Origin: a bacterium
GTDB taxonomy: Bacteria > SZUA-182 > SZUA-191 > JAJRXT01
Reading direction: 5' to 3'
DNA: 64,000 nt
NCBI GenBank assembly: GCA_024276125.1
Contig: JAJRXT010000085.1
Span: forward strand, 26,899-90,898
Shown here: positions 1-10,886 of the stretch, in pieces
Numbering within the stretch: the first letter of the stretch is position 1
How the letters are laid out: every line of letters starts with the position of its first letter
Notes under the pieces: generated by a model
Databases searched by the model: none
What the model was told of the DNA's origin: nothing
What the model saw: the letters and a program-made list of their open reading frames with translations, nothing else
Program-made: the position numbers and the translations under genes

Positions 1-1
1 C

Positions 2-1942
2 AGTAATGTAAAACGCGGTATACGTTTTCATGACAACGCGGGCATTGATGTGGTGATTGCCTCCAATACCATCAGAAACAATACCTATCAGGGACTGGAG
101 TTCGGGGATAATTACCTGAGCACTACGGCAGGGGCTACGGCTACGGTGGCGGTTCGCAATAATTATATTGAGCGTAATGATTATACCGGCATACAGTTTA
201 AGGATAATTATGACCTAGACGACATTCTGCTGTATTCAAATTATATATTCAGCAATTCGCCGGTGGATAATTGGGGCGGGGTATGGCTGCATCATTCCGA
301 TAATGTGCGCTTAGAGAAAAATTATATTGTAAGTAATTCCGGTATAGGGCTTAGAATACAAGATTGTTCGCCTGTAATAGGCGCTGCTGATTATGTTTTC
401 ACTATAAGCGATCCGGCTTGCTGGAGCGGGCAGACCAAAAACTATATGGTGGATATATATAACCACAGCCAGCCCTACGACTGGACGCCGTGTTCCGGCA
501 GATACTGGCTGCGGGATAAGATGGAAACCGAATCTGTAGCTAAAGGCGGTAATGTTATTCGCCAGAATAGCTCCTGGGGGGTACAGACCCGCGGCGAGCA
601 AAACGGCAGGGCGGCTCAAGTCTATGATAATGATACCTCAACCGATTGGAGTACCTCCACGCTGAATGATTCACATGTTGGCTCGCATTGGATTTATTTT
701 GATTTGGGCAGCTCTAAGGCGATAACCAAAGTACGCGTATATGCCAGATACAATGAAACCACCTGGGATGTGTATATATCTAACAGTACCAGCGCTTGGG
801 GCGCTAAAGTAACCACCTTTACTACAGGCGGCGAGCTTATCCCGGGTTGGGATGAGACCAACGCATCCGGTACGGGTCAGTATATTAAGCTGGAGTCTAC
901 AGGCGGTATTGACGGTAAAATAAAGGCTGATATATTTGAATTTGAATATGATGCAGGTTCAGGCTGGGCTGATCCGATAGGCGGCGCTACGTGTAGTAAG
1001 TTAAGCGATGATAATGACGGTATAGCGGCAAGTACCAGAGACGGGAATACGTCTACTCAATGGCGCACTCATCCGGGCGATATTACAGAGCCTCATTGGA
1101 TTAATTATGATCTTGGCGATTATGATAATCCGGTAAGCAAACTGCGTATATTTACCGGTACGAGCGATACCCGCACTTGGAAGGTGTATTTATCTGATCG
1201 CAAATATGAAACCTTAAGAAGCCCGCCGGCGGATGACTTGCTTTATTCCGGCTGGGTGGTAGGCGGCAGCGGCGCTTATGAGACTTCAATTGTATTTAGT
1301 TATCAAAATATTACTCCGACTAACGGCGCAGCCTACTGGAAATTTGATGATGGAGCAGGTAGCAGCGCGGCAGATAGTATCGGCGCAAATACCGGTACAT
1401 TAGTAAATACTCCGGTATGGACCAGCTCTTCTGCCTTCTGGAAACCGGGTCAGTATTCGCTTGCTTTAAACGGCGCTACTCAATTGGTAGAAGTAGCTGA
1501 TTCTACTGATGTTGATTTTGGTCCGTCGGTTAATTTTACAATTGAGGCTTGGATTAAGGTTAATTCCGGCGGCTCCGGTATTATCCTTAAGAAAAACGGG
1601 GCAGGCTGGAGTCCTGATCCGGGCGGGGAAGAAAAAGCATATTATTCCCTGTACACTACTACTAACAAAACGGTGGTATTTGATATTCGCGATAATACCA
1701 ATTATAAATATCAGACCCTTACTTCGATTAATTCTATAAAACCGGGACGCTGGCATCATATTGTGGTTGTAAGGGATATTGCTAATTCTCAGTTAAAAAT
1801 GTACGTAAACGGCGTTCACATGGTAAGCCGCAGCCTGACCGAATCAGGCGATATAAGTAATGGCAATCGTTTGATTATAGGCGCAGGTGAAGCTGACGGC
1901 TCTGCATCTTATGAGAATTATTTTGACGGGCAGGTTGACTAG
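2..1942 (+). CDS. Giant secreted beta-helix/LamG protein, 5' segment (partial, ends at in-frame TAG)
   Basis: The reading frame is open to the left edge, so the true start lies outside the window; the first GTG at 50 is only an internal codon. Order of domains: right-handed parallel beta-helix repeats rich in Asn and NNxI turns, two discoidin-like (F5/8 type C) modules with WIYFDLG and WINYDLG cores, then a LamG/concanavalin-like domain starting AAYWKFDDGAG and containing GRWHHIVVV. The LamG domain stops at FDGQVD and TAG (1940-1942). The next in-frame residues, VVIYKRALPASEI, are the normal end of such domains (usually DEVxIYxRALSxxEI), so the stop interrupts one protein. Likely a cell-surface or extracellular, carbohydrate-binding protein. 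The target is unknown. Confidence 0.8.
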   Translation, partial: SNVKRGIRFHDNAGIDVVIASNTIRNNTYQGLEFGDNYLSTTAGATATVAVRNNYIERNDYTGIQFKDNYDLDDILLYSNYIFSNSPVDNWGGVWLHHSDNVRLEKNYIVSNSGIGLRIQDCSPVIGAADYVFTISDPACWSGQTKNYMVDIYNHSQPYDWTPCSGRYWLRDKMETESVAKGGNVIRQNSSWGVQTRGEQNGRAAQVYDNDTSTDWSTSTLNDSHVGSHWIYFDLGSSKAITKVRVYARYNETTWDVYISNSTSAWGAKVTTFTTGGELIPGWDETNASGTGQYIKLESTGGIDGKIKADIFEFEYDAGSGWADPIGGATCSKLSDDNDGIAASTRDGNTSTQWRTHPGDITEPHWINYDLGDYDNPVSKLRIFTGTSDTRTWKVYLSDRKYETLRSPPADDLLYSGWVVGGSGAYETSIVFSYQNITPTNGAAYWKFDDGAGSSAADSIGANTGTLVNTPVWTSSSAFWKPGQYSLALNGATQLVEVADSTDVDFGPSVNFTIEAWIKVNSGGSGIILKKNGAGWSPDPGGEEKAYYSLYTTTNKTVVFDIRDNTNYKYQTLTSINSIKPGRWHHIVVVRDIANSQLKMYVNGVHMVSRSLTESGDISNGNRLIIGAGEADGSASYENYFDGQVD

Positions 1943-4900
1943 GTGGTTATTTACAAACGCGCCTTACCTGCTTCAGAGATTGCACAGCGTTTTGAGCAGG
2001 CTATGACTACCCGTCATATTAGATTAGAGGCTGTCGGCGGCGATATTACTGATCATTTATATGAATTCCAGTATCAGCAATCAGGGATAGCTAGTTGGAT
2101 AACCCCGCCGTCTTCCGGTATTGCGGCCTGCAGCTATGATCTGAGTTATAAGTATAAACCCATATTCCGCGGCGGTCAGTTAAGGGGTAATGCTTCCACG
2201 CAGATGGGAGTATTGGGTTCATATAATGATGTGTTCGTCTATGGTATGTATGTCGGCGGCGGCGTGGAGACCGTATCGGCGCAGGATTATGCTACGGTTA
2301 CGGTGGAAAACAGCGCTTCTCAGGGCAATAACGCCTTGCAGGCCAAAACTCAGGCTACCATAAATATTATAAATAAAAACTTTATTAACCAAATAGTGCG
2401 CGCTACCGATCCCGGTACCACCATAAATATCTTATATGGTAATAGACTGTCGTGTCTTAATCATTGCGATTCCAATAATCCAAGCTATGCCGGTAATAGC
2501 GCTGAATTTAACATGATCGACAGCAATTGGGCCGGCACCACCATTTCCATGTACAGCCATACTTTTAAGGCCAGACAGAATAATGAAATGACCCCCGGCT
2601 TTGTAGTATCAGGCTTAGCCCAAGTATACCTGTGGTGGGGTAATAAGATGAAGAACATGAAAAAGCGGGACTCCTCGCAGATATGGTGGGTGGGGTATAC
2701 CGGTTTTGACCCGGCCGACAAATGGAATACCTATACCGATGGGGCGCAGGCGACCAATACATTTAGCGGACGTATCCTGGGCGCTGATTATACTTGGGTG
2801 TATTTTGCCGGTAATTCGGGTAGCCTGGGCTCGGTGACGGTGGATCGCGGTGTAGCGCAGTTACTCAGTAATAACCTTACCAATGCCGCGTTTAATTTTA
2901 GCTGGTATGATGCTCAAGGTAGCTTTACTGCCACTGATAATGTGCTTACGGGGTTTGATTTGGGATTTAAGGTCTGCGAGAGCGGCTGTCCTACTACCGT
3001 AGCCCGCAATACCTTCTATGATATGACCACAGGTTTCCAGACGGCAGGCAGCGGCAATACCTACGATAATGTATTTGAGGGCTGCGGTATAGGTGGACGG
3101 GCTAAATGGAACACTATGAATGTACACGATAATGTGTTCTACAACAATACTAATGGCTTTAAGTCACAGGGCAATGCCAGTGTTTATAATAATACTTTCC
3201 GCTATAATAGTATAGGCTATGCCAGCAAGGGCTCTAGCGCCAATGTATACGATAATACCTTCTACAACAACACTACATCCGGCGCACAGAAGTTAGGCGG
3301 TACGCTGACCTTTACCGGCAACCTTTTATACTCAAACGGCTCGGGTAATGCCATTACGGCTCCGGGCGACCGGCCCGATGCAGGAGTGCGCGCTTTGGCC
3401 TGTGATGCTACGGTAACCAATAATACTTTCTTAGATAATAATGCGATAGCTATAGGTTTTGCCGATCAGAATTCGCTTCAAACAGTAACCATAAGCAGCA
3501 ACAGCATTACTGATAACTATTTAGGCGGTATTGGTATTGGGGTATATAATGGCGCCTCCGCTCTTATAGACGGAAATGTTACTACTACACAATGGGTGAC
3601 CAATAGCGCTGATGTAACCTTACCCCATTGGGTATACTTTGACCTAGACGATACTACTACGGTAAGTCAGGTTAAAATATATGCCGGAGCTGAGGTTCTG
3701 AGTTGGGATGTGTATATATCTGATGATACGCAAAACTGGGGCGCTAAAGTAGATACCTTCAGCGCCGGCGGCGGTTCCGGCTGGTATTATTCTACGAATA
3801 AATTAGGGAATTCCGGGCGTTATCTTAAATTACAAAGCAACGGCGGGGCTGATAATAGAATAAACGGCGATTTTTTTGAGATTGAATATATTGAATCGCC
3901 TATTGGCACCGGTATAACATGGGAAAGTCCGTCTGACGGTGTTGTATGCAGTCTGCCGCCCAATGAAGGCGCAATAGTTATAGACAACAGCGTATCTACA
4001 AATATTATACGCGATAACGGCAGATCAGGTATATCATTTGCCGACGCTACTAATGTAACTATACAAAACAACTTTATTGTAAGCAATGGTACAGCCGGAT
4101 ATGAAGACTCACAAGGTTATCCCGACGCCTCCGGTATACGGGCTAAAAATGCTGTCTATGTACAGAATCAAATAACCAGCAATATTATCAGGTACAATAC
4201 ATTCTCAGGATTTGCGTCCTACGGCAGCGCCGGTTATATAGGGCCTAATAATGAAATAACATATAATGGCGATAATGTACTGGGATTTATCTGTAATGAC
4301 CTAAAGGGCGGCGCCGGCAGCGGTAATGGCGCGGTAAGCGTGCGCAATTTGGATGTTGCCGATACCTTAATTGTATCCGGTAATGTTATTGAAAATAATA
4401 TTCTAAATACTATTGCCAGAAGGGATTGCAATGGTACTGTACGCTTGGATGGCGCGCTTTGGTCGGATTGCGGACAAGGCAGTTGGGATAAGAGCGATGC
4501 CGTTGTATTTATTGATGATGACGGAATTTACGTAAACGGCGTATTCCGTACGGCAAGTCTTATTTTGGATTGCTCTGATATGCTGTTTTCCGATTTAAAC
4601 AGCGGTATCTCCAGCGGAGCCGCCGCTTGGGGTGTATCTGTAGCCGCCGGCGTATCCGGCGCTGCTATCAGAAACTGCGATATTAATTATAATAATACCA
4701 GCTGCAATACTTATGGCCTTGGTTCCGCTAATATGGGCGGCGGTATATTTGTAGGCCCCGGGGGCGAGGCGCAAATATACAGTAATACCATACGCTATAA
4801 TGGCTGTGAAAAACCGGCCTATGGTAATGGCGGCAGCGCCGGAATCGTTATGCGCTGTGTCGATTCAAACGTGATAGTAAGTAATAATGATATTTTCAAT

Positions 4901-7900
4901 AACAAAGGCGACGGTATAGATGTAAAGGGCGGTCAAGGTACTATCGGCGTATCCGGCGCGCCCAATAATATCTACAACAACGGACGCCACGGAGTGGGTA
5001 TGGCCAGCAACACTACGGCCACGCTGGCGTATAACAATATCTACAATAATACGGATCAGGGCGTTGGTATACAAGAGTCCGCCGCGCCTACGGTTCAGTT
5101 TAATACTGTATACTCTCATACTGCGTACAGGCATTCGGGAATCGGTGTTATAGATACAGCCTCGCCTTATATTTATTCCAATACTCTTTACAATAATGAG
5201 ACCGGAATCGGTTTTGGCACGGGCAGCGCTGAGCGCAGCAATAATTTGGGAGATCAGACCGGTTTAGGCGCAACGCAAGTCAAATTGGACGGCGGCGCTA
5301 ACAACAATGACGACTACTATAACGGTATGATACTGGTATTGGGCGAGAGCTCTCTTGCCAGTCCAAAAGAGGTTTTAATTACGGATTATATTGGTACCAG
5401 TTATTTGGCCACGGTTAGCCCAAGCTGGGATACTAATCCGTCAACCGGCGAGGCCTACACTATTTATGATATGTCGTATGCCGGTACGACTACTATAGAT
5501 AAAAACTACATCTATAACAGCGAGTGGGGCGGTATTGGAGTATGGGGTACATCTAACGCCAATATTAATATCGTAAGTAACACACTGACCGGTAACAGCC
5601 AAGCTGGAATCGGTATGCAGTTTAATAACGGCGGGACTATAACCATACGCAATAATCCCAATATTTTTAATCACACCCGCGGTATAAGGCTGCAAAATAA
5701 CACTAATACCAATTTCTTTATTTTAAATAACAATTATATTGGTTCCAGTGCAAACGGCGGTATTTCGGCAGAGGATAATGTGGGTATTGATTTTACGGTT
5801 AATGATAATACCATTGCCAGCAATGCCCACGGCGGGGTTAATATGCGCAATAATGACGGCGCCGGTAAATTGATTTTTAATAGAAATTCAATCAGAAACA
5901 ATACAACGCAAGCCGGTATACAAATAGAAAATGCCGGAACGACTACTATGTTGGAAGAGGTTACTTTCTACTCCAATACCATTTATAATAATGCAAATCA
6001 AGCCGGTATCAGAATGAGAAATATACACATTAACGGCGTTTATACGGCGCTAAGTAATGTTATTACCAGTAACGGTCATTTGGGTATTGGTTTTGAAAAC
6101 AGCACCGCCGCCAATGGCGTTATCGTAAGCAATAATAACCTGTCAGATAATACGGCAGGCGGCATAGGTATCCGCAATCCCAATGCCCAAAGCAATGGCA
6201 TCAGCTTTATTCGCGGCACTAATAATGTAATTACCAGCAACGGCAATGTTCACGGCGCTTTTATGGTGGAAAGTATCCCCGGATTAACCTATGTGAGGGT
6301 GTACTCCAACCGCATTAATAACAATGCCAATGGCGGCGTACTTATGCGCTATAATGCAATTACCGATAATCTTATTATAAGCGCTAATACCATTACCAAT
6401 AATACCGATTGGGGTATTGCACTGGATTCCAATAATGTAGATACTATTAATTCATTGAGGGTACAAAATAATACCTTAACCGCCAACAGAGGCGCTCTGG
6501 CGTTTAGAAGTAATCCGATAACCAGTATTAATATAAGCTATAACACCATGAACAGTAATATTAGCAGCGGCGCTATAGCGGCTGATAATAATACGGCGTT
6601 AGCGGATGTGCTTATTCACTCTAATATCATGCGCTATAATACCAGCCGCATGATAAAATACAGAAACAATTACGGAGCAAAGCTTACTGTAAGCAATAAT
6701 ATTATCTCAAGTATGCAGGGTACCTCCGAAGGTATTCTACTTATGCAGGATAATACTATCCCCAGCTTCTACTTTATTAATAATATTATAACCAGCAATA
6801 ACTGCACTAAGGGCGCTATATCTACGCAAACCAATGTATTCACCGATCTGTTGATAGATAATAATGATTTTCGTAAAAACGGGCAACTGCCTTTTGTATC
6901 TGACGATGATTTTAATAATCTTACCTTTGTGAATAATACTATTGCCAGTCACACGGAATCCGGTCTTAAAATTGACGGCAGCAGGATAAACATAACCAAT
7001 ACCCTGTTGGTGAGCAACAACACCTTCCGCTTTAACGGCGGCAGTGACTCATCTGACCAACCGGGTGGAATCAGCATTAAAAACTTTAATGATGCGCTCA
7101 CCATAGCTCATAATATTATTCATTCAAATACGGCTACTTCTGTTACTACCGGCGCCCCTGGCGGTATTGGAATTGATGATTATTACGGTACGGCGCTTAA
7201 TATATACGATAATACTGTACGCTTTAATACGGGCGCCGGATTAGGCGTGGGCGGTATTGGGATAAGTGATAACAGCGGCGCTACCCCCGGTACGATTACT
7301 ATTTATGAGAATAATATCTACTCAAATATTGGTTCGGGCGGCGGAGCCGGCGGCGTTGGGCTTAGGGAAAACGCCGGAACGTTTATTTTAGAGCGCAATA
7401 AGATTTATAATAATACAGGCGCCTCCCCCGGCGGTGAAGGCGTGGGAGTTAATTTATATCAGACTGATACCGGAGACGCCCCGGTTATCAGAAATAATAT
7501 AGTCTATAAGAACAATCCATACGGCATTAAGATCAACCAAACCGGCAGTTCCGGCGTATATATATATCATAATACAGTAGCCTTTAATACCAATTATGGA
7601 ATAGACAGTTACGATTCGAGCACTCCGGCTACCGCGGTTGTTACTAATAATATTGTATGGAGTAATGGTATAGACTTATCTGCTTCAATCGGCGGGACGC
7701 CGTTTGCGGTTACTTATTGTGATGTGGAAGACGGTGCGATAGGAACCGGTAATATCAGCGATGATCCGCTTTTTTCCAATGCGGCGGCGGATGATTATCA
7801 TATATTAAGCAGCTCGCCTTGTGTTGATGCGGGAACTGATGTTGGTATTACCAATGACTATGATTTGGATACAAGACCTAGTAATTGGGGCTATGATATG

Positions 7901-7930
7901 GGCGCAGACGAGGTTGTTATTACAAAATGA
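1943..7930 (+). CDS. Giant secreted beta-helix protein, central segment
   Basis: Same frame as the segment before the TAG at 1940. It begins with the last strand of the LamG domain, continues with about 1,900 residues of parallel beta-helix coils (NosD/pectate-lyase-like IxxNxIxxN turns, Asn- and Gly-rich), and carries one more discoidin-like module (core HWVYFDLDD, roughly codons 550-640). It closes with a SPCVDAGT ... YDMGADE motif typical of the end of beta-helix modules of the 'choice-of-anchor Q' type. It stops at TGA 7928-7930. Removing one A from the run 7924-7927 would read on into the next frame as ITNDAVNQTAQRTDGS, so this is probably not the real C-terminus. No enzymatic residues are recognised. 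Confidence 0.8.
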   Translation: MVIYKRALPASEIAQRFEQAMTTRHIRLEAVGGDITDHLYEFQYQQSGIASWITPPSSGIAACSYDLSYKYKPIFRGGQLRGNASTQMGVLGSYNDVFVYGMYVGGGVETVSAQDYATVTVENSASQGNNALQAKTQATINIINKNFINQIVRATDPGTTINILYGNRLSCLNHCDSNNPSYAGNSAEFNMIDSNWAGTTISMYSHTFKARQNNEMTPGFVVSGLAQVYLWWGNKMKNMKKRDSSQIWWVGYTGFDPADKWNTYTDGAQATNTFSGRILGADYTWVYFAGNSGSLGSVTVDRGVAQLLSNNLTNAAFNFSWYDAQGSFTATDNVLTGFDLGFKVCESGCPTTVARNTFYDMTTGFQTAGSGNTYDNVFEGCGIGGRAKWNTMNVHDNVFYNNTNGFKSQGNASVYNNTFRYNSIGYASKGSSANVYDNTFYNNTTSGAQKLGGTLTFTGNLLYSNGSGNAITAPGDRPDAGVRALACDATVTNNTFLDNNAIAIGFADQNSLQTVTISSNSITDNYLGGIGIGVYNGASALIDGNVTTTQWVTNSADVTLPHWVYFDLDDTTTVSQVKIYAGAEVLSWDVYISDDTQNWGAKVDTFSAGGGSGWYYSTNKLGNSGRYLKLQSNGGADNRINGDFFEIEYIESPIGTGITWESPSDGVVCSLPPNEGAIVIDNSVSTNIIRDNGRSGISFADATNVTIQNNFIVSNGTAGYEDSQGYPDASGIRAKNAVYVQNQITSNIIRYNTFSGFASYGSAGYIGPNNEITYNGDNVLGFICNDLKGGAGSGNGAVSVRNLDVADTLIVSGNVIENNILNTIARRDCNGTVRLDGALWSDCGQGSWDKSDAVVFIDDDGIYVNGVFRTASLILDCSDMLFSDLNSGISSGAAAWGVSVAAGVSGAAIRNCDINYNNTSCNTYGLGSANMGGGIFVGPGGEAQIYSNTIRYNGCEKPAYGNGGSAGIVMRCVDSNVIVSNNDIFNNKGDGIDVKGGQGTIGVSGAPNNIYNNGRHGVGMASNTTATLAYNNIYNNTDQGVGIQESAAPTVQFNTVYSHTAYRHSGIGVIDTASPYIYSNTLYNNETGIGFGTGSAERSNNLGDQTGLGATQVKLDGGANNNDDYYNGMILVLGESSLASPKEVLITDYIGTSYLATVSPSWDTNPSTGEAYTIYDMSYAGTTTIDKNYIYNSEWGGIGVWGTSNANINIVSNTLTGNSQAGIGMQFNNGGTITIRNNPNIFNHTRGIRLQNNTNTNFFILNNNYIGSSANGGISAEDNVGIDFTVNDNTIASNAHGGVNMRNNDGAGKLIFNRNSIRNNTTQAGIQIENAGTTTMLEEVTFYSNTIYNNANQAGIRMRNIHINGVYTALSNVITSNGHLGIGFENSTAANGVIVSNNNLSDNTAGGIGIRNPNAQSNGISFIRGTNNVITSNGNVHGAFMVESIPGLTYVRVYSNRINNNANGGVLMRYNAITDNLIISANTITNNTDWGIALDSNNVDTINSLRVQNNTLTANRGALAFRSNPITSINISYNTMNSNISSGAIAADNNTALADVLIHSNIMRYNTSRMIKYRNNYGAKLTVSNNIISSMQGTSEGILLMQDNTIPSFYFINNIITSNNCTKGAISTQTNVFTDLLIDNNDFRKNGQLPFVSDDDFNNLTFVNNTIASHTESGLKIDGSRINITNTLLVSNNTFRFNGGSDSSDQPGGISIKNFNDALTIAHNIIHSNTATSVTTGAPGGIGIDDYYGTALNIYDNTVRFNTGAGLGVGGIGISDNSGATPGTITIYENNIYSNIGSGGGAGGVGLRENAGTFILERNKIYNNTGASPGGEGVGVNLYQTDTGDAPVIRNNIVYKNNPYGIKINQTGSSGVYIYHNTVAFNTNYGIDSYDSSTPATAVVTNNIVWSNGIDLSASIGGTPFAVTYCDVEDGAIGTGNISDDPLFSNAAADDYHILSSSPCVDAGTDVGITNDYDLDTRPSNWGYDMGADEVVITK

Positions 7931-10388
7931 TGCAGTCAACCAAACCGCACAGCGCACAGACGGCAGTCTGCTGGTGGATGTACGTCATCAGGGACGCGAT
8001 TTGGACGGAAATTCTGTAGCTTATGTGCTTACGGATTCTGAATTCTCTAGTAATGGCTCAACCTGGGTTGATATGTCAAACAGTATGGGTATGCAGAATT
8101 TTACTTCCAGTTGGGCGGATTACAGCTTTGTTTGGAGCGTGGGAGTTGATTTGCCCAATACTGAGGATAGTACGGTTTATGCCAGACTGCGCGTACAAGA
8201 CCCGCTTAATCAGAGTAACCAGTGGACGGAAAGCGTTTTTGCGGTGGATACCAAAGCGCCGGGCTCTCCGTCTCCATTACAGGATACCGTAAGGACTACC
8301 AATACGATTGATCTTAGCTGGACGGCTTCCAGTGACGGCAATTGGTTACAATATGAGATTATATACACTACTGCCAGTCCGGTACAGCGGCCTTGTGCAG
8401 CTTGCGGGTTAGAGACGGTTTTAGGCGCAAGTACAGTAAGCAGCGCTATTGCCGGCTTGCAGCCGAATACTACCTATTATATGAACATCTGGGCGGTGGA
8501 CAGCTTTGGCAATACCGCCTCTGCGACTGAAATCAGTACCACCACCTGCGGCCTGCCGGCCTCGGCGGTAGGCGGTAATAAATTTGAACCGGCCAGCGGG
8601 GCTACAGGAGTATCCGTTATGGGGCTTGACTTAAAATGGGTGGCCGCAAGCGGCGCCGCATCATATGACGCTATTTTCAGTTCCAATAAAACAGCGGTGA
8701 CTAATGGTACGGCCATATTGTGTGATGACACTGTAAACACCAATTGCAGCGTGGGTTATACCCTGCAAACCAGTACCACTTACTGGTGGAAAGTCAACAG
8801 TAATACCAACTGCGGTGATACTACCGTGGATACGAGTATTTACAGCTTTAGTACAACAAGTGCTGTAAGTTGTAATTTTACGGTATGTACGGAAGCGCAT
8901 TGTAATAATCCGGGTTCCGGTTATTATCAGAGTATACAAGGCGCAATAGATGCCTCCAGTAATACTGATACAATTTGCGTATCCAATGGCGCTTATACGG
9001 AGAATATCGACTTTAAGGGTAAGGCTATTACCGTACAGTCTATGAACGGGGCGGCTAATGCCATAATTCAGGCTAATACTAATGATTCGGTGGTGCATTT
9101 TATGACTGGTGAGACCTCGACCAGCATATTAGACGGATTTACCGTTAAAGGCGGAACTTATGGCCACGGCGGTGTCGGCGGCGGGATTTATATAGGCAAT
9201 GGATCGCCTACCATTCAAAACTGTACAATTAGGGATAATTATACTACTACTTACAGTAATGGCGGCGGCGGTATATTTGTAGATACCAGCGGTTATGTTA
9301 CGCTTACCAATTGCAACATATTAAGTAATAAGAGCAGATACGGCGGCGGACTAAGGCTCATGGGTACGGCCACTGATTCTACCATTACCAGTTGTCTGTT
9401 TAGGAATAACAGCGGCGATCCGGCTGCCAGCGGTATGGGCGGCGGGCTTTATGCCAGCGGTAATGTAACTGTTGACAGTTCTATTTTTACCGATAACTTA
9501 GCCGGTCAGAATGGCGGCGGTATATACTTAACTAACAGTAAAACACTTACGATTACTAATACTAGGATCAGCGGTAATTATACCTCTCAGTTTGACGGCG
9601 GCGGTTTCTATCTGGATGATAATACTTTGGTCACCATGTCTAATACCATTATTACCAGTAATTACGCTCGTTACGGCGGCGGTATACTTGGCGACCCGGG
9701 CGCAGATATGAAGATATACAGTTGCAGCTTAAGAAATAATATGGCTTCAATAAGCGGTCTTGACGGCGTGGCGATTAAGCTAAACGGCGGTGATTTTGTA
9801 CTCAAAGATTCTGTGTTATACAGTAATGCGGCCAGAGGCGGCGGCGGTATCTATATGAGCGGAACATTTTCTGTTGCGGCTGTTATTGAGAATACAACCT
9901 TTGGCAGGAATAGGACTAAATACAGCACTTCTGCCTGGCCTAGAGGCGGCGGTATTAACCTTAGTGATGCAACTTTGAATATTACAAATTGTACCTTTAG
10001 TGAAAACTGGGCATTTGGCGGCGGCGGAGCTATTAAGGTAAACAGCGGTACGCTGACTGTTAAGAATTCTATATTGTACGGGGATACGGCGGATAACGGC
10101 TCTGCTGAAATAGAGGGTACGGCAACAGTGACCTATTCGGATGTTCAAGGCGGGTATACCGGTACTGGTAATATTAATTCTGATCCGCTGTTTGTAGGCA
10201 GCGGGGATTATCATATAGTATGCAGCGATCCGGTCAACAATTGTTCGCCGTGTATAGACAGAGCGACCAGTACCGGAGCGCCGGATCATGATATTGATAA
10301 AGAGGCCAGACCGTATGATTATAATGACACTTACAGACCGAATAATCCATCTGCATACGATATGGGCTCAGATGAATACAGACCATAG
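7821..10388 (+). CDS. Giant secreted beta-helix protein, 3' segment (FN3 + beta-helix)
   Basis: It lies in the +1 frame relative to the preceding segment and overlaps it. The first ~37 residues are out-of-frame translation, and meaningful sequence starts near 7930 with QTAQRTDGSLLVDV, a known FN3/cadherin-like module opening. Then come an FN3 domain (PGSPSPLQDT ... TYYMNIWAVDSFGN), a second Ig/FN3-like domain, a new beta-helix that begins with QSIQGAIDAS (a pectin-lyase-like start), Gly-rich GGGIYI coils, and a final SPCID ... YDMGSDEYRP motif. There is no convincing start codon or ribosome site of its own, so it is best read as the C-terminal third of the same protein. No C-terminal sorting signal is obvious. 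Confidence 0.75.
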   Translation: MLMRELMLVLPMTMIWIQDLVIGAMIWAQTRLLLQNDAVNQTAQRTDGSLLVDVRHQGRDLDGNSVAYVLTDSEFSSNGSTWVDMSNSMGMQNFTSSWADYSFVWSVGVDLPNTEDSTVYARLRVQDPLNQSNQWTESVFAVDTKAPGSPSPLQDTVRTTNTIDLSWTASSDGNWLQYEIIYTTASPVQRPCAACGLETVLGASTVSSAIAGLQPNTTYYMNIWAVDSFGNTASATEISTTTCGLPASAVGGNKFEPASGATGVSVMGLDLKWVAASGAASYDAIFSSNKTAVTNGTAILCDDTVNTNCSVGYTLQTSTTYWWKVNSNTNCGDTTVDTSIYSFSTTSAVSCNFTVCTEAHCNNPGSGYYQSIQGAIDASSNTDTICVSNGAYTENIDFKGKAITVQSMNGAANAIIQANTNDSVVHFMTGETSTSILDGFTVKGGTYGHGGVGGGIYIGNGSPTIQNCTIRDNYTTTYSNGGGGIFVDTSGYVTLTNCNILSNKSRYGGGLRLMGTATDSTITSCLFRNNSGDPAASGMGGGLYASGNVTVDSSIFTDNLAGQNGGGIYLTNSKTLTITNTRISGNYTSQFDGGGFYLDDNTLVTMSNTIITSNYARYGGGILGDPGADMKIYSCSLRNNMASISGLDGVAIKLNGGDFVLKDSVLYSNAARGGGGIYMSGTFSVAAVIENTTFGRNRTKYSTSAWPRGGGINLSDATLNITNCTFSENWAFGGGGAIKVNSGTLTVKNSILYGDTADNGSAEIEGTATVTYSDVQGGYTGTGNINSDPLFVGSGDYHIVCSDPVNNCSPCIDRATSTGAPDHDIDKEARPYDYNDTYRPNNPSAYDMGSDEYRP

Positions 10389-10401
10389 AGGCTGTGTTGT
10401 A

Positions 10402-10630
10402 ATTAACCTGAGTTCGGTATAAGTACACCAACATATTGTTATATATCAACGTGAGTTCGACATAAGAAATATTAAAATATTATTACATATCAACTAATTG
10501 ATGTAAATCAATGTAGGGGAGGGGCTTGTCCCCTCCCGCGCTGGTGCGGCTTGTCTAATCCCATAGGACAAGCCGTAAGCCCCTACAAATTAATAAAATC
10601 AACAAATTTTATGTCGAACTCAGGTTAATT
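10402..10630. repeat. MITE-like element with 'acctgagttcg' inverted ends
   Basis: The left end taattaacctgagttcg (from about 10401) is mirrored by cgaactcaggttaatta at 10614-10630. The interior holds a second palindrome at about 10513-10590 (taggggaggggcttgtcccc ... acaagccgtaagcccctaca), related to ggcggtggcttgtccccgcc at 48474. This looks like a nested pair of small non-coding repeats between the beta-helix gene and mobile-element remnants. Confidence 0.6.
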
Positions 10631-10635
10631 AGAAA

Positions 10636-10830
10636 AATTATTATTTCCTGTCATTCCCACGAAAACGGGAATCCATAAGTTCATAGTATAGTAAATCCAA
10701 TTTTAAAGCTAAAGAAAACAATCCGTTTCTTATAGCCTAACAAGTGTCAGATTTTTAGAATCTGATACCACAAGTCTGCACCAAAGGTGCGATATCTTCT
10801 TGAAAAAACTGGATTCCTGCCTTTGAAATA
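10636..10830. repeat. Diverged copy of the family A palindrome (tgtcattcc ... ggattcctgcc)
   Basis: The left arm cctgtcattcccacgaaaac (10649-) and the right arm ggattcctgcctttg (about 10810-) match the arms of the better preserved elements at 17012, 25016, 31724 and 61048. The centre is occupied by unrelated sequence. No coding sequence is seen here. Confidence 0.45.
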
Positions 10831-10886
10831 TCTATTAACCAAGAGCATGTCAAACAGTTTTATCCTGGCAAAAAGATTATGTAGCT

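Noticed and set aside
1..10388. CRISPR or tandem DNA repeat array in the beta-helix region
   Set aside because: The periodicity is at protein level (Asn-rich coils). DNA copies are diverged and have no constant repeat-spacer pattern.
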